Below are positions 28,193 through 37,900 of a DNA stretch of 64,000 nucleotides, one piece after another. The notes beneath the pieces were generated by a model. The model had not been told where the DNA came from and did no database searches. It saw nothing but the letters and a program-made list of their open reading frames with translations. The translations under genes and the position numbers were made by a program. Source of the DNA: Breoghania sp. L-A4 (lineage in GTDB: Bacteria > Pseudomonadota > Alphaproteobacteria > Rhizobiales > Stappiaceae); NCBI RefSeq assembly GCF_003432385.1, contig NZ_CP031841.1, positions 2,581,579-2,645,578 on the forward strand. Direction: 5' to 3'. Within the stretch, counting starts at the first letter, position 1; each line of letters begins with the position of its first letter.

Positions 28193-29869
28193 GTGTCGCA
28201 ACGCCTCAAAATATTTCTCCGGACCTTCGTCGTCGCGGTCTTGATCGCCGTGGTACCGCTGCTTGTCGCGAAATACAGCCTGGAAAATCATGCGGAAATG
28301 CGCGCCCGCGAAGAAGTGCGGGCTGCTGCCGCGCGCTTCATCGAACGGGCCGAGCAGGCGCTCGGTGACGGGGTATCGACCCTTCAGGCACTGACCAACG
28401 ATGGCAGCGTCACCTGTCTCCCCGAACACAGAATCGCGATGAGCCAGGCGGTGCGCAAGTCCGCCTTCATTCAAGGCATCGGGCTGGTGGACGCCAACGG
28501 GGTGCCGATGTGTTCCACACCGGAGCGCACCTTGTCGGGCGACGCGATCATGCCGGTCTACCGCGAAAATTCCGCGGTCGTCGGGCTGGGGCTGTTGGAC
28601 CAGAGCTTCGCCGGCGTGCATGTGGCGGTCGTCAGCTGGCACGTGGGCAACGGGATCCGGCTGATCGCCGAGATCGCGGCGCCCGCCATATCGATCGATC
28701 CGGGGCCGGATTATCTGCGCGCCCACCGGCGGGTCGAGGTGCGGTTGTCGCGCGATGTCATCTGGCTGACGATGGGCGGGGAATCCGCGATGCCCAGCGG
28801 CGAACGCATGATCACCGAGTTGCAGCGCTCCAAGCGCTATCCCATCGAGGCGACCGTTGTCGTCCCGGTCTCGGCATCGATTCCTCTGGTATCCGATCTG
28901 AAGATGATCGCGGCTGTTGCCGCGGGCGGATTCGCCGTGCTGTTCATCGCGGTAGCGCTGTGGATGTCCTGGCGTCCGGATCAGGCGGCGGAGGATGAAT
29001 TCATCGCCGCGATCAGCAAGGGCGAGTTCATTCCCTACTACCAGCCCGTGATGGACATCGACACCGGCGGACTGATCGGCTGCGAGGTGCTGATCCGCTG
29101 GCGGCGGCCGGATGGAACGATTGTGTCGCCGGGCCAGTTCATGACCTATGCGGAGACGTCGGGGCACATCTTCGAGATGACGCGCATCATGATGCGCAAG
29201 ACCTGCGAGGAGGTCGGCGACCTCTATTCGCGCAATCCGGACATGAAGCTGTCGGTCAACCTTTTCGCGGGCCACTTCGATGACCGGGAAATCATAGACG
29301 ATATCATCGACATATACGGCCCTTCGCAGATCCGGTATCAGCAGATCGTGGTCGAGGTGACCGAGCGCCAACCGCTCAAGAACCTGGAAACCGCGCGCAA
29401 GATCATCGCCGAAATGCAGGCGCTCGGCCTGCGTGTGGCGCTCGACGACGTGGGCACCGGACACGGCGGACTGGCGTATTTGCAGAAGCTCGGCATCGAC
29501 ATCATCAAGATCGACAAGATGTTCATCGACACGCTGGGTGGCGACGACAGCACGTCAACCATCGTGGACACGCTGGTGGAGCTTGCGGGCAACCTCGGCA
29601 TGGGCATCATCGCCGAGGGCGTTGAGCAAATCGAACAGATTCACTGCCTGCGTGAACTCGGCGTTTCCGCGGCGCAGGGCTACATATTCGCGCCGCCGCT
29701 TCCCGGGAACCTCTACATCGAACTGGCCGAAGCCCTGTCCGCCGGCAAGAATCGGGCGCTCGCGGCTGAAAGCCGGAAAGCGCTCGGCGCCAGCGTCGGG
29801 GATTTCTTCGGCGGTCTTGGCGAGGACGAGCCGGAAGAGAACGAGGATCGGGACGCCACGGCCGCCTGA
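28193..29869 (+). CDS. EAL-domain cyclic-di-GMP phosphodiesterase with periplasmic sensor
   Basis: The protein (558 aa) is anchored by two transmembrane segments (about 9-28 and 238-260). The periplasmic domain between them contains spaced Cys residues, including PMCSTPE, resembling the CSS-motif sensor whose disulfide controls activity. The cytoplasmic EAL domain has YYQPVMD, EVLIRW (EAL as EVL, Glu298), NLFAGH, VEVTERQPL, ALDDVGTGHGG (Asp418, Asp419), IKIDK and AEGVE. All metal and catalytic positions look intact, so it should hydrolyse c-di-GMP. The start is GTG. The acidic tail after about 525 is non-conserved. It is separate from the leftward operon that follows. Confidence 0.9.
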   Translation: MSQRLKIFLRTFVVAVLIAVVPLLVAKYSLENHAEMRAREEVRAAAARFIERAEQALGDGVSTLQALTNDGSVTCLPEHRIAMSQAVRKSAFIQGIGLVDANGVPMCSTPERTLSGDAIMPVYRENSAVVGLGLLDQSFAGVHVAVVSWHVGNGIRLIAEIAAPAISIDPGPDYLRAHRRVEVRLSRDVIWLTMGGESAMPSGERMITELQRSKRYPIEATVVVPVSASIPLVSDLKMIAAVAAGGFAVLFIAVALWMSWRPDQAAEDEFIAAISKGEFIPYYQPVMDIDTGGLIGCEVLIRWRRPDGTIVSPGQFMTYAETSGHIFEMTRIMMRKTCEEVGDLYSRNPDMKLSVNLFAGHFDDREIIDDIIDIYGPSQIRYQQIVVEVTERQPLKNLETARKIIAEMQALGLRVALDDVGTGHGGLAYLQKLGIDIIKIDKMFIDTLGGDDSTSTIVDTLVELAGNLGMGIIAEGVEQIEQIHCLRELGVSAAQGYIFAPPLPGNLYIELAEALSAGKNRALAAESRKALGASVGDFFGGLGEDEPEENEDRDATAA

Positions 29870-30026
29870 CCACCGGGAGGCCGGCCGGCGCATCGTTCGT
29901 CGCCACATCTCTCCCGGATCCGCCGTCCCGCCCGGTCAAACGTGTGCCGCGCGCGTGAAAAAGTCGGGCCGCACGAGCGACCCGCCTGCATTGTCATGTC
30001 TCGCGCGTTGAGGACCATCAGGCGAC

Positions 30027-31439
30027 CTAGTCGTCGTCGTCCTCTTCGCCGTAGGAGTGGCCAGCCTCCTGCATCATGGCGCGTGTCTGCATCATCGCCC
30101 GGGCCTGCATCATGGCTCTGCTCTGCATCATGGCGCGTGTCTGCATCATGGCTCGGCTCTGCATCATGGCTCGGCTCTGCATCATGGCTCGGCTCTGCAT
30201 CATGGCTCGGCTTTGCATCATGGCGCGGCTCTGCATCATGGCGCGGCTCTGCATCATGGCGCGGCTCTGCATCATGGCGCGGCTCTGCATCATGGCTCGG
30301 CTTTGCATCATGGCGCGGCTCTGCATCATGGCTCGGCTCTGCATCATGGCTCGGCTCTGCATCATGGCTCGGCTCTGCATCATGGCTCGGCTCTGCATCA
30401 TGGCGCGGCTCTGCATCATGGCTCGGCTCTGCATCATGGCGCGGCTCTGCATCATGGCTCGGCTCTGCATCATGGCGCGGCTCTGCATCATCGCCCGGTT
30501 CTGCATCATGGCGCGGTCTTGCATCATCGCCCGGTTCTGCAACATGGCGCGATCCTGCATCATCGCCCGGCTGGCCGGTCCGCCCTCGGGTCCCGCCGGT
30601 TCTTCCGGCGCGATTTCGCGCAACTGGAGATCCGGCCGGTCGATGCCGTCGGCCAGCATGACCTCTTCCTTGGCGCTATCCTCAACAACCTCGTAGCCGG
30701 AGAGATCGCCGGGAACGAAATACAGACGCCCGTCAGGGCCTCGCAGGGAAAAGCCACCGCCCGCATCGGCCATGTCGTCCGGCATACCGCCCATCATGGT
30801 GTCGGGCATCATCTCATCCGGCATCGCGTCGAATGGCAGCCAGTCATCAGGAACCTCGTCGTCCAGCGGATCGACACCCTCCATGACGTCATCGTCATCG
30901 AGATCGAGGTCGAAATCGACAAGGCCGAGCGGGGTGGTGTCCGTTTCCGCGAATGCGATCAGCGGATCGTCGACGGACACGTCCCATTTGCGAAAGCCGG
31001 TGTCCTCCTGCTCGATGATCTTTTCCCAAAGGAACCGTTCACCGCTGGCGAGCTCCACATTGGCGCTCTCCTCACGGACCGTGCCATCCGATCCGATGAC
31101 CTTGACCTTGCCCTTCCCGGAGCCGGCCGCCTTCACCAGGCTTTCCTTCGCCCTCAGGCTGACGAAGGCGCTCCAGTCAGCCGCGTCCACCATGCCGGCG
31201 CCATCTTCGCTGACCACGACCATGCAGGGTTCGAAGAGACGGTGCGTCTCGTCGCCGATCTTGATGCCGTAAACATAGGCGAACTGCGCGGACCCGTCGG
31301 CCTTGCCGTTGGTTCCAGCGCCTCCCGCTCCGGGAATGGCTGTCCGTGCGCGCCGGTTCAGGGCATCGCGGCGGATCGCCATGCCGTCGATGACGCGCCC
31401 GTAGAGGACTGCGCCGAAGTTATCGATAAGGTCCGTCAT
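30027..31439 (-). CDS. Repeat protein with 28 RAMMQ(S) hexapeptides; candidate RiPP precursor
   Basis: The 470-residue protein has three parts. Residues 1-160 are a mixed alpha/beta domain (MTDLIDNFGAVLYGRVIDG; FAYVYGIKIGDETHRLFEP). Residues about 170-290 are acidic and Pro/Met-rich (FDLDLDDDDVMEGVDP). Residues 291-458 are 28 uninterrupted hexapeptides RAMMQx, where x is mostly Ser but also Asp, Asn, Thr, Ala and Glu; one unit reads RAMLQ. The tail is AGHSYGEEDDDD. There is no signal peptide and there are no Cys in the repeats. It is the last gene of the operon with peptidase, TfuA and YcaO genes, so I infer a multi-core modified-peptide precursor. I recognise no known family. Confidence 0.75.
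   Translation of the reverse strand: MTDLIDNFGAVLYGRVIDGMAIRRDALNRRARTAIPGAGGAGTNGKADGSAQFAYVYGIKIGDETHRLFEPCMVVVSEDGAGMVDAADWSAFVSLRAKESLVKAAGSGKGKVKVIGSDGTVREESANVELASGERFLWEKIIEQEDTGFRKWDVSVDDPLIAFAETDTTPLGLVDFDLDLDDDDVMEGVDPLDDEVPDDWLPFDAMPDEMMPDTMMGGMPDDMADAGGGFSLRGPDGRLYFVPGDLSGYEVVEDSAKEEVMLADGIDRPDLQLREIAPEEPAGPEGGPASRAMMQDRAMLQNRAMMQDRAMMQNRAMMQSRAMMQSRAMMQSRAMMQSRAMMQSRAMMQSRAMMQSRAMMQSRAMMQSRAMMQSRAMMQSRAMMQSRAMMQSRAMMQSRAMMQSRAMMQSRAMMQSRAMMQSRAMMQSRAMMQTRAMMQSRAMMQARAMMQTRAMMQEAGHSYGEEDDDD
30066..30569 (-). repeat. Tandem array of 28 x 18-bp units (RAMMQx)
   Basis: Exactly 28 units of 18 bp encode RAMMQ plus a variable sixth residue. Most units are identical or differ at a synonymous position (Arg as CGA or CGC), which implies recent expansion. 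The end units are the most diverged. There are no spacers, so it is not a CRISPR array. Confidence 0.95.
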
Positions 31440-31643
31440 ATCCCATCCCCACCTAGTGAAAATTACTTTGCGTCAAAGCGCCAATATACTCGCGACGCGC
31501 CGATCAACTCAAGAGAGGATCCCGCCGCCGGACGCCGGCAATCGGCGCATTGAGCGGAATCGGGATCCCGTCGTCACAACCTCCGGACAAACACCACCGT
31601 CAGGACGCGCCGGCGCGCCTGAAAACTCCGGTTCCCGGTAACT

Positions 31644-32867
31644 CTACCCTACAAAGATTCGCCGCCAGCGAAGGCAATCCGTGATCACTTTCTGATGCGT
31701 GTTGCCGCTGATCTGATGGTCCGCCAGCAGAAGCATGCGCGCGACCTTCGCGTATGTGAGGTTCTGCGGGTCGATCTGATGCCAGCAGCGCGCCAGCCGG
31801 CGGCCGAGCATGTCGCGGGCCTCGCGCAAGGAATCGGTGAATTTCTCCGGATGCCGACGGTAGGATGCCATCAGCGCCCGGTGCGCGGCATTGTTGGGCT
31901 CGCCGGAGGTTTCGACCTCGCGCGACATGCTGGCGTATTCCTGAGACACCAGACCTCGCGCGACGAGCCGCTTCTGATAAAGTTCAATCAGAATGTCGAA
32001 CAGGGCCCCTGTCAGCGGCTGGCCAAGGGCGTGCACCTGCTTGCCGGTGGCATCCTGCGGGGGCATCGACGTGTCGATCACATCGTCCATCGTCATTGTG
32101 TTGGACGCGATGCGGATCTGTTCGGTTTCCGAGGTCTCGCCGATGCGGTTCAATTCGTTGGCCGCGTAGAGATCACCCTCGCTCTTCTCCAGGACGTAGT
32201 CGATCAGACTGTCGAAATGCAGCGCCGAAAGCAGCGCGACGATGTCGCTGGCGGATTCATGGAAGCCCCGGTATTCGGTGGTCAGCTTTTCGGGTTCCGG
32301 AATGCCGACGGTCGCGTAGACCAACGCGTGCCCGCACTCATGGGCCAGCACGTCGAAATTCAGGCAGTAGGCGCGATCGTCGAGCTTGCCGGCCTTGCCG
32401 CCGTGGCCGAACTCCATGAAGCCCCAGCCGAAATGGGCGTTGTCCCAGTCCACCCAAGGGATCATTTCCAGGGTCTTGAAGCTCCACTGGAAGTGCCAAG
32501 GCAGGGGGCCGCCGAAATAGGTTTCCCACACGTCGAGGACTCGCCTGACGGATCCGAACATATGCGCGGCCGCGAAACCGGGGTCCGTGGGCGTGAGGTG
32601 ATCGAAATGGCCGAGCCGGTTTGTCCGGACGCCGGGGGAGGCGGGCCCCTTGTAAGGCGGCTTGTCCTCGTCCTCGTAGTGCTTCTTGTCGCGCGCGGCG
32701 ACCACATGCATCCGTTTGTCGGACGGGCCCGGGGCCAGTGTTCCCGCCCTGGAGGAAACCCAGACGGTTTGCGGTTCGGGAAAGCACTTGGACGCGGGAG
32801 ACTGGACGTAGAGCTTGAAGCGCGTCCCGGTCCTTTGATACTGCCGGTCGAGCGAGAACGCGCTCAT
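31644..32867 (-). CDS. M4-like zinc metallopeptidase in YcaO/TfuA operon
   Basis: The 407-residue protein has the gluzincin signature of thermolysin-family peptidases. HECGH (His176, Glu177, His180) is followed about 24 residues later by FHESASDIV (Glu204 as third zinc ligand, then the conserved S-D). KQVHALGQPL (His279) corresponds to the M4 'VH.NSGI' active-site His. No signal peptide or propeptide is visible, unlike secreted M4 enzymes, so it should act in the cytoplasm. Its ATG overlaps the TfuA stop (ATGA), with GGAG 8 bases upstream. I infer cleavage of the repeat protein encoded next, possibly between core units. Direct substrate evidence is absent. Confidence 0.8.
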   Translation of the reverse strand: MSAFSLDRQYQRTGTRFKLYVQSPASKCFPEPQTVWVSSRAGTLAPGPSDKRMHVVAARDKKHYEDEDKPPYKGPASPGVRTNRLGHFDHLTPTDPGFAAAHMFGSVRRVLDVWETYFGGPLPWHFQWSFKTLEMIPWVDWDNAHFGWGFMEFGHGGKAGKLDDRAYCLNFDVLAHECGHALVYATVGIPEPEKLTTEYRGFHESASDIVALLSALHFDSLIDYVLEKSEGDLYAANELNRIGETSETEQIRIASNTMTMDDVIDTSMPPQDATGKQVHALGQPLTGALFDILIELYQKRLVARGLVSQEYASMSREVETSGEPNNAAHRALMASYRRHPEKFTDSLREARDMLGRRLARCWHQIDPQNLTYAKVARMLLLADHQISGNTHQKVITDCLRWRRIFVG

Positions 32868-33664
32868 GACGTCGCTCCATTGCCGAAGGCCACGTCCGCA
32901 TGCGCCTCGTCCGTAGGCTCAAACGGCGGTTCCAGCCCGGATTGGGTCCAGATCAGGGTTCGCTCGAAGTGGAACACCGGTCGCGGCCGCGGCGCGGCGT
33001 CGCCGGCGAGCGTCCGGAGCAGGGCTTCGGCATCCGCCTTCTTCTGCCAGACGCGGCCTTGGGGAAGCCAGTCGCGCAATGCCGCAAGGATTGCGGCGTC
33101 CATGCCCTGGTTCGTGGCCGCCGAGAGCATGGCCGCCATGGTGCGGCGCTTGTAGAACATCGCCTTAGCGGTTTCGGCGAGCGCATCGCGGATATCCGCA
33201 TCGATCACCCCGTCGGCTTCGGCGGCGGCCAGGGTGGCGCGAATGTCCACCATGGCGTCGGTGGAGAGATAGGACGCCTCTTCCGGCCCGTGCACGACGG
33301 CAACCTCGTCGTCGTCCTCGAACGGACCTGAAAACGGCGCGAAACGGTTCTCGACATAGGCCTGGAAAATCTCGCCCACGCCGCGCATGCCGAACTGGCG
33401 CAGTTCACAGGCGCGCAACGCGCCCATGCTGGCGGCGCCCCACACCTCGATGCCCTGGTCCAGCGCCCACAGGATCTCCTTGTGCCAGATCGCGGGGACC
33501 TGTTCGAAATGGCCGTCGATGAGACCGATGGCGCTAGGCGCGTGTTCGGCGATGGCCCGGGCGATATCGCCCTTGCGCGCCGGAGGCAGGAACACCGCTT
33601 CGGGCATCGCGCCGCGCGCTTCGTTCAACGGCATGGTGGGACCGAGAAAGACACAGGTGGTCAT
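32864..33664 (-). CDS. TfuA-like protein (YcaO partner)
   Basis: The 266-residue protein fits the TfuA family, beginning TTCVFLGPTMPLNEA and continuing with AIGLIDGHFEQVPAIWHKEI and VWGAASMGALRACEL. TfuA proteins work with YcaO enzymes and are linked to peptide backbone thioamidation, where they help deliver sulfur. Trifolitoxin and methanogen McrA modification loci are known cases. The start has a strong ribosome site (GGAGGG) and the gene overlaps both neighbours by 4 bases, so the three products are made together. Its presence makes a thioamide the leading guess for the modification. Confidence 0.88.
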   Translation of the reverse strand: MTTCVFLGPTMPLNEARGAMPEAVFLPPARKGDIARAIAEHAPSAIGLIDGHFEQVPAIWHKEILWALDQGIEVWGAASMGALRACELRQFGMRGVGEIFQAYVENRFAPFSGPFEDDDEVAVVHGPEEASYLSTDAMVDIRATLAAAEADGVIDADIRDALAETAKAMFYKRRTMAAMLSAATNQGMDAAILAALRDWLPQGRVWQKKADAEALLRTLAGDAAPRPRPVFHFERTLIWTQSGLEPPFEPTDEAHADVAFGNGATS

Positions 33665-34914
33665 GCCGCTCCCTCCGAAATCACCCGGGTCGCCCGCAGT
33701 CCCGGCACATAGCCGCTCTGCGGACCCTCGAAGGCGCCTTCGAGCCCCGGGATCACGACCCGGGCCACAGGCACGTTGAACGTTGGCTTGGTCAGGTCGA
33801 CCGCCACGATGTCGGTGATGTCGCGCGCCATCAGCGCGTCCTTGACCGCCTCGAGATCCTCATCGAACCGGTCGGTGAGCAGATTGTATGCGTCGGAGAA
33901 CCGGCGTTGCGGCCGCAGACTGTCGATTACCGAACGCGCCATGCGCTGGCGCTCGATGACGGCCTTCTCGGTGTATTCGTGCTCGTCGATATCCTCGCGC
34001 GACCCGGCGATATAGGTGGTGCGCGCCTGGGCGGCTTCCGTCAGCGCGCGCGCCAGCGCCACATTGGCGCACAGATGAGCGCCCGCGCCCATCTCCGGTG
34101 CGCCGGTCGTGGAATCCCGGTCGGTGACGAGGCAGTAGAAGACGGCGACCTCGATGTCGCTCGATACGTCCCATACGACGACATCCAGCCCAGCGCGTTC
34201 GAACTGGTCAATAAGGCCGGCGCAAACCGGATCGTCGATCGTCGCCAGATCGACGGCGCGCCTGCTGCCCCAGGCCTGCGTGGAGAGCTTCCACAAGGTG
34301 GTGGCGTCGCGCTCGATGACCTCGTAGATCGCATGCAGGACGGCCTCGTTCCAGGTGTTGCCCGAGGCGAGACCGTTCGTCGTGGCCGCGAAAACGCCGG
34401 ATCCAGCCGGCTGGGGATCGGTGTAGTTGGCGTGCACGAGTTCGTGCGGCAGCCACTGGTCGATGCCGCTCAGGAGGCATTGCCCCTCGATCCAGAGGAT
34501 CTGCTCGAAGGGATTGAGCCCCTCGGGACGCGCCAACGGCAGACCGAGCACGTCGATCATCGTGTGCGAGAACCGCAGTTCCTCGAAACTTGCGAGCTTC
34601 AGCGGCTTGTCGATGCTTTCCGCATGCAGCGTCTCGAGCGCTTCCATGACGGCGGAGACCCGCGCGGCGTCCGCGTCGATTCCTTTTCCCTGGAAGACGG
34701 AGAGAGAACGCGAATTCGGGCGGCACGCCATATAGACGGGGATGCCGACGTGGTCGAGCCCGGTGATGTTCGATACCCGGGTGATGCCGAAAACGGGAAG
34801 CAGCGGCTGCAGGCGGCGAAATGTATCCGCCGGCGAGCGCGCCCGATGAGTGCCTGAGAGATAGATTTTCGTCTGGTCATCGTCTGCTGGTCTGCGCGAC
34901 GAAGATCGTGTCAT
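33661..34914 (-). CDS. YcaO-domain peptide-modifying enzyme
   Basis: YcaO enzymes use ATP to activate peptide backbone amides, giving azolines, thioamides or amidines. The ATP-binding signatures are present: SVFQGKGIDADAARVSAVME (about 72-91), NGLASGN (about 180-186) with IYEVIERDA, and GAGAHLCANVALARAL followed by TEAAQAR. The C-terminus (ATRVISEGAA) lacks the PxPxP of azoline-forming YcaOs, consistent with a TfuA-dependent thioamidation type. I chose the ATG at 34914 (417 aa), with GGAG 9 bases upstream, rather than the in-frame 34986 start inside the preceding gene. It is 22 bases downstream of the regulator gene and overlaps tfuA. Confidence 0.9.
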   Translation of the reverse strand: MTRSSSRRPADDDQTKIYLSGTHRARSPADTFRRLQPLLPVFGITRVSNITGLDHVGIPVYMACRPNSRSLSVFQGKGIDADAARVSAVMEALETLHAESIDKPLKLASFEELRFSHTMIDVLGLPLARPEGLNPFEQILWIEGQCLLSGIDQWLPHELVHANYTDPQPAGSGVFAATTNGLASGNTWNEAVLHAIYEVIERDATTLWKLSTQAWGSRRAVDLATIDDPVCAGLIDQFERAGLDVVVWDVSSDIEVAVFYCLVTDRDSTTGAPEMGAGAHLCANVALARALTEAAQARTTYIAGSREDIDEHEYTEKAVIERQRMARSVIDSLRPQRRFSDAYNLLTDRFDEDLEAVKDALMARDITDIVAVDLTKPTFNVPVARVVIPGLEGAFEGPQSGYVPGLRATRVISEGAA

Positions 34915-34936
34915 GCGAATTTCTCCGATCTGCCGT

Positions 34937-37900
34937 TCAACAACGCATGTGCATCGTCGGTGTCGGCAGTCGTCCCCCGCCGGCAACCTTGTCCAGAATG
35001 GCGCGCAGGCGCTGTTCGCTGTCGCTGTCCGGCTGGGACTGCATGCGCGTCATCGCGGTGCGCAGCGCCAACGCGTGAGCGCCCTGAGCGGTCGCAATAT
35101 CACACGATTCATTGAGGCAGTATGTGATTTCACTCACATCGCCATTACTGACAATCAAGGTCTCCGCGGCCTGCCGCTCAAGCTCGGCGCCCCAGTAGAT
35201 GACGCCCTGCAAATCGATCACCGATCGGCCCTCGTCAAGCGCCGCGAGGGCATTCTCGTGTGCGCCCAGGGCCCGGCGGCACTGCGCCAGCATGCAATAG
35301 AAGACAGGAAAGTCCTCGGGCGTGCCGACATCGCGCATGATGGCAAGGCCGCGCTCGATGCCCTGCAGGGCCGCCTGCGGATCTCCGGATTCCAGCAGCC
35401 GCCAGCCGTCGTAGATCATCGCCTTGGCGGCGTAGTCGTCGACCTCATGAGTCGCGGCGAGCGTCGCCAGACGCCGCGCCAGCTCCTCCACCGCAGCGCA
35501 ATCGCGCAAATGACAGTGCAGCATCGCCGCGATATCGAGCGCATGGAACAGGCTACCGGGATGATCAAGCGCTTCCGCCCATTCAAGCGTCTCGACGATT
35601 GTCTTTCTCGCGGCATCCGCGTTGCCGGTCATCCACTGGCACAGTGCGATTTCACCCAGCGCGCAGACTTTCGCGTCGTGACCGCCGTAGAGCGCGCCGG
35701 GTCCGTCGTGGCCGGCCTCCGCATAGAGCGCCAGACCATCGTGCGCATGGGTCATCGAATTGCACAGATCGCCCATCTGGAAGGCATTGGCCCATTTGCA
35801 GTGGCGGGCCTGCAGCTTGAACTCGACGCCGCTCATCCTCTCGGACACCTCCACCAGACGCTCGGCCCGCTCCGCCATCAGCGCGAACGTATCCGAGACA
35901 CGCCACCAGCCCCAGTAGGCCGGGAAGTGCCACTCGGATTCGGGAGTCGTCTCCGACAGCGCGACCGCGGCCGTATAGCTGTCCTTGGTTTCCGGCGCTC
36001 CGGGTCCTTTCGCCGCGAGGAAGGCGCTTGCCAGCATCACCTGCAACTGCAGGCCGCGCGTCATCACCGCGTCGGTCTGTTCCATGGAGGCATTGAGCTC
36101 GACAGCCCGCTGCAGGTGCCGCGCGGCCTCAAGATTGGCCGATGCCTGCACGGCGGACGTTCCTGCCGCGAGCAGATGGCGAACCGCGCAATCATAGAAT
36201 CCCGCAGCCTCGCAGTGGCTGGCCAGGCGTTCCGGCCGCACATGCATCAGCCGCGAAGGCTCCGCCTTCAGCCATTTGAGATACCGCGCGTGCAGGGGCT
36301 TGAGCTGGCTCTTGAGCAGGCTGTCGTAGGCTGCCTTCTGGAACAAGGCGTGCCGGAATTCGAGCGCGGTCATGCCGCGGTCCTGCACGGCGCGCATGTG
36401 GCCGGAGGCGATCAGCCGGTCGGTCGCCGCTTCCAGCCGCTGGTTGTCGAGCATGGAAATGGCCGCCAGATCGTCAAGCGGAACAATGCGTCCGATCACC
36501 GCTGCGACCTGCGCCAGTTCCTTGGCTGAGCCCAGCGAATCCAGACGAGCCGTCAGCAGATCCAGCAACGACGTTGGCGTGATGAAGCCATCCGCCGCGC
36601 CCCGGGTGAAAAGCCGCCCATGTTTTTCAATAACCTGGCCGGTTTCCATAAGAGCGCGTGTCAACTCCTCGACGTAAAGCGGCACACCGTCGGTGACCTG
36701 ATAGATCTGCCGCGCCAAGGCCGGCTCCAGAACGCTGCCGCCGCCGATGCGGGTGATCACCGCCGCGCAGGCCTCCCGGCTCAGGCCGGTCAGCGAGAGA
36801 TCGTCGGTCCGCCGCGCCTCCCACGGGAAGCGGGACCGGGACGCGATACGGCGAGGAAAAAGATCGGCGCGTCCCGTTGCGAGACCAGAACGGATTCGAT
36901 GAGCTCGATTGTCGAGGGATCCACCCAATGCGCGTCCTCGAGCACGATCGCCAGGGGCTTTGCGCGCGCCGCGATGAAGCGCGCGAAGGCCGCGAAGACG
37001 CCGTCGCGCACCGCTTCGTCGGTTCCGGCCGGCTCCGATTGCGGAAAGCGATCGGGACGCCACAGCCGGAGGATCGCGTTGACGGGCGCGGTGTCGACCA
37101 CGCCGTTTTCCGCGAACCAGTCGCGCACCCGGTGGGCCACGAGATCGTAGTCGTCGGTTGGTTCGCTGGCGAGCCAGTTGGTCACCAGCCGCAGCACCGC
37201 GACAAAGGCGGAGTCGCGTTCCTCGTGCACACCGTGCAGCCGCACAAGCCGCTGGCGGGGGATGTCGGCATCGCGCAGGAACTGTGCGGTGAGCCCGGAT
37301 TTGCCGATGCCCGGTTCGCCGGTCAGGGTGATAATCGACATCTTGCCCGTCTCACAGGTCCACTTCCACGCGGCCTGCAAGGTGGCGAGTTCCCGGTCGC
37401 GGCCGATGACGCTGGACGAGGGGGTGAACCGCTGGCGTTCGGCGGCGGCGTCCTGGCCAAGGATATGAAACAGCTCGATGGGTGTTTCCAGGCCCTTGCC
37501 GCTGTGCTGGCCGAGGGTCTTCATCCGGAAGCCGGGCTTGATCAATCCGGCGGTGACGGCGCTGACGACTACGGTGTTGGGCGGCGCGCATGATTCCACG
37601 AAGGCGGCGATATTGGGCGTTTCGCCGACAATCGAGTGTTCTTCACGGGTGCGCCCCGATCCCATCTGTCCGACGATGACGATACCGGTGTGCAAACCGA
37701 TCCGCAGGGCCAGCGACACATCGTAGGCGCGCAACTCACCGTGGTTCAGCCCGTCGATACGCCGCAGGATCTCAAGACCGGCAAGCGCGGCGCGGCGCGG
37801 CGCGTCTTCCAGCGCCGTGGGATAGCCAAAATAGGCGAGAATGCCGTCGCCCATGTAGCGCGCGATAAGCCCGCCCGCCGCCTCGATGACTGTGGCGGCC

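Noticed and set aside
29950-29985. Possible leftward terminator after the repeat-protein gene
   Set aside because: The T-run is present on the minus strand but only about 4 bp of convincing stem precede it.
30066-30569. CRISPR-like repeat array
   Set aside because: Units are 18 bp, contiguous and coding, with no spacers and no cas genes nearby.
30057-31553. Long rightward reading frames over the hexapeptide array, coding for ALHHGS- or LCIMAR-type repeats
   Set aside because: They exist only because an 18-bp repeat without stops stays open in several frames. The leftward frame has a normal N-terminal domain, a start and operon context; the others do not.
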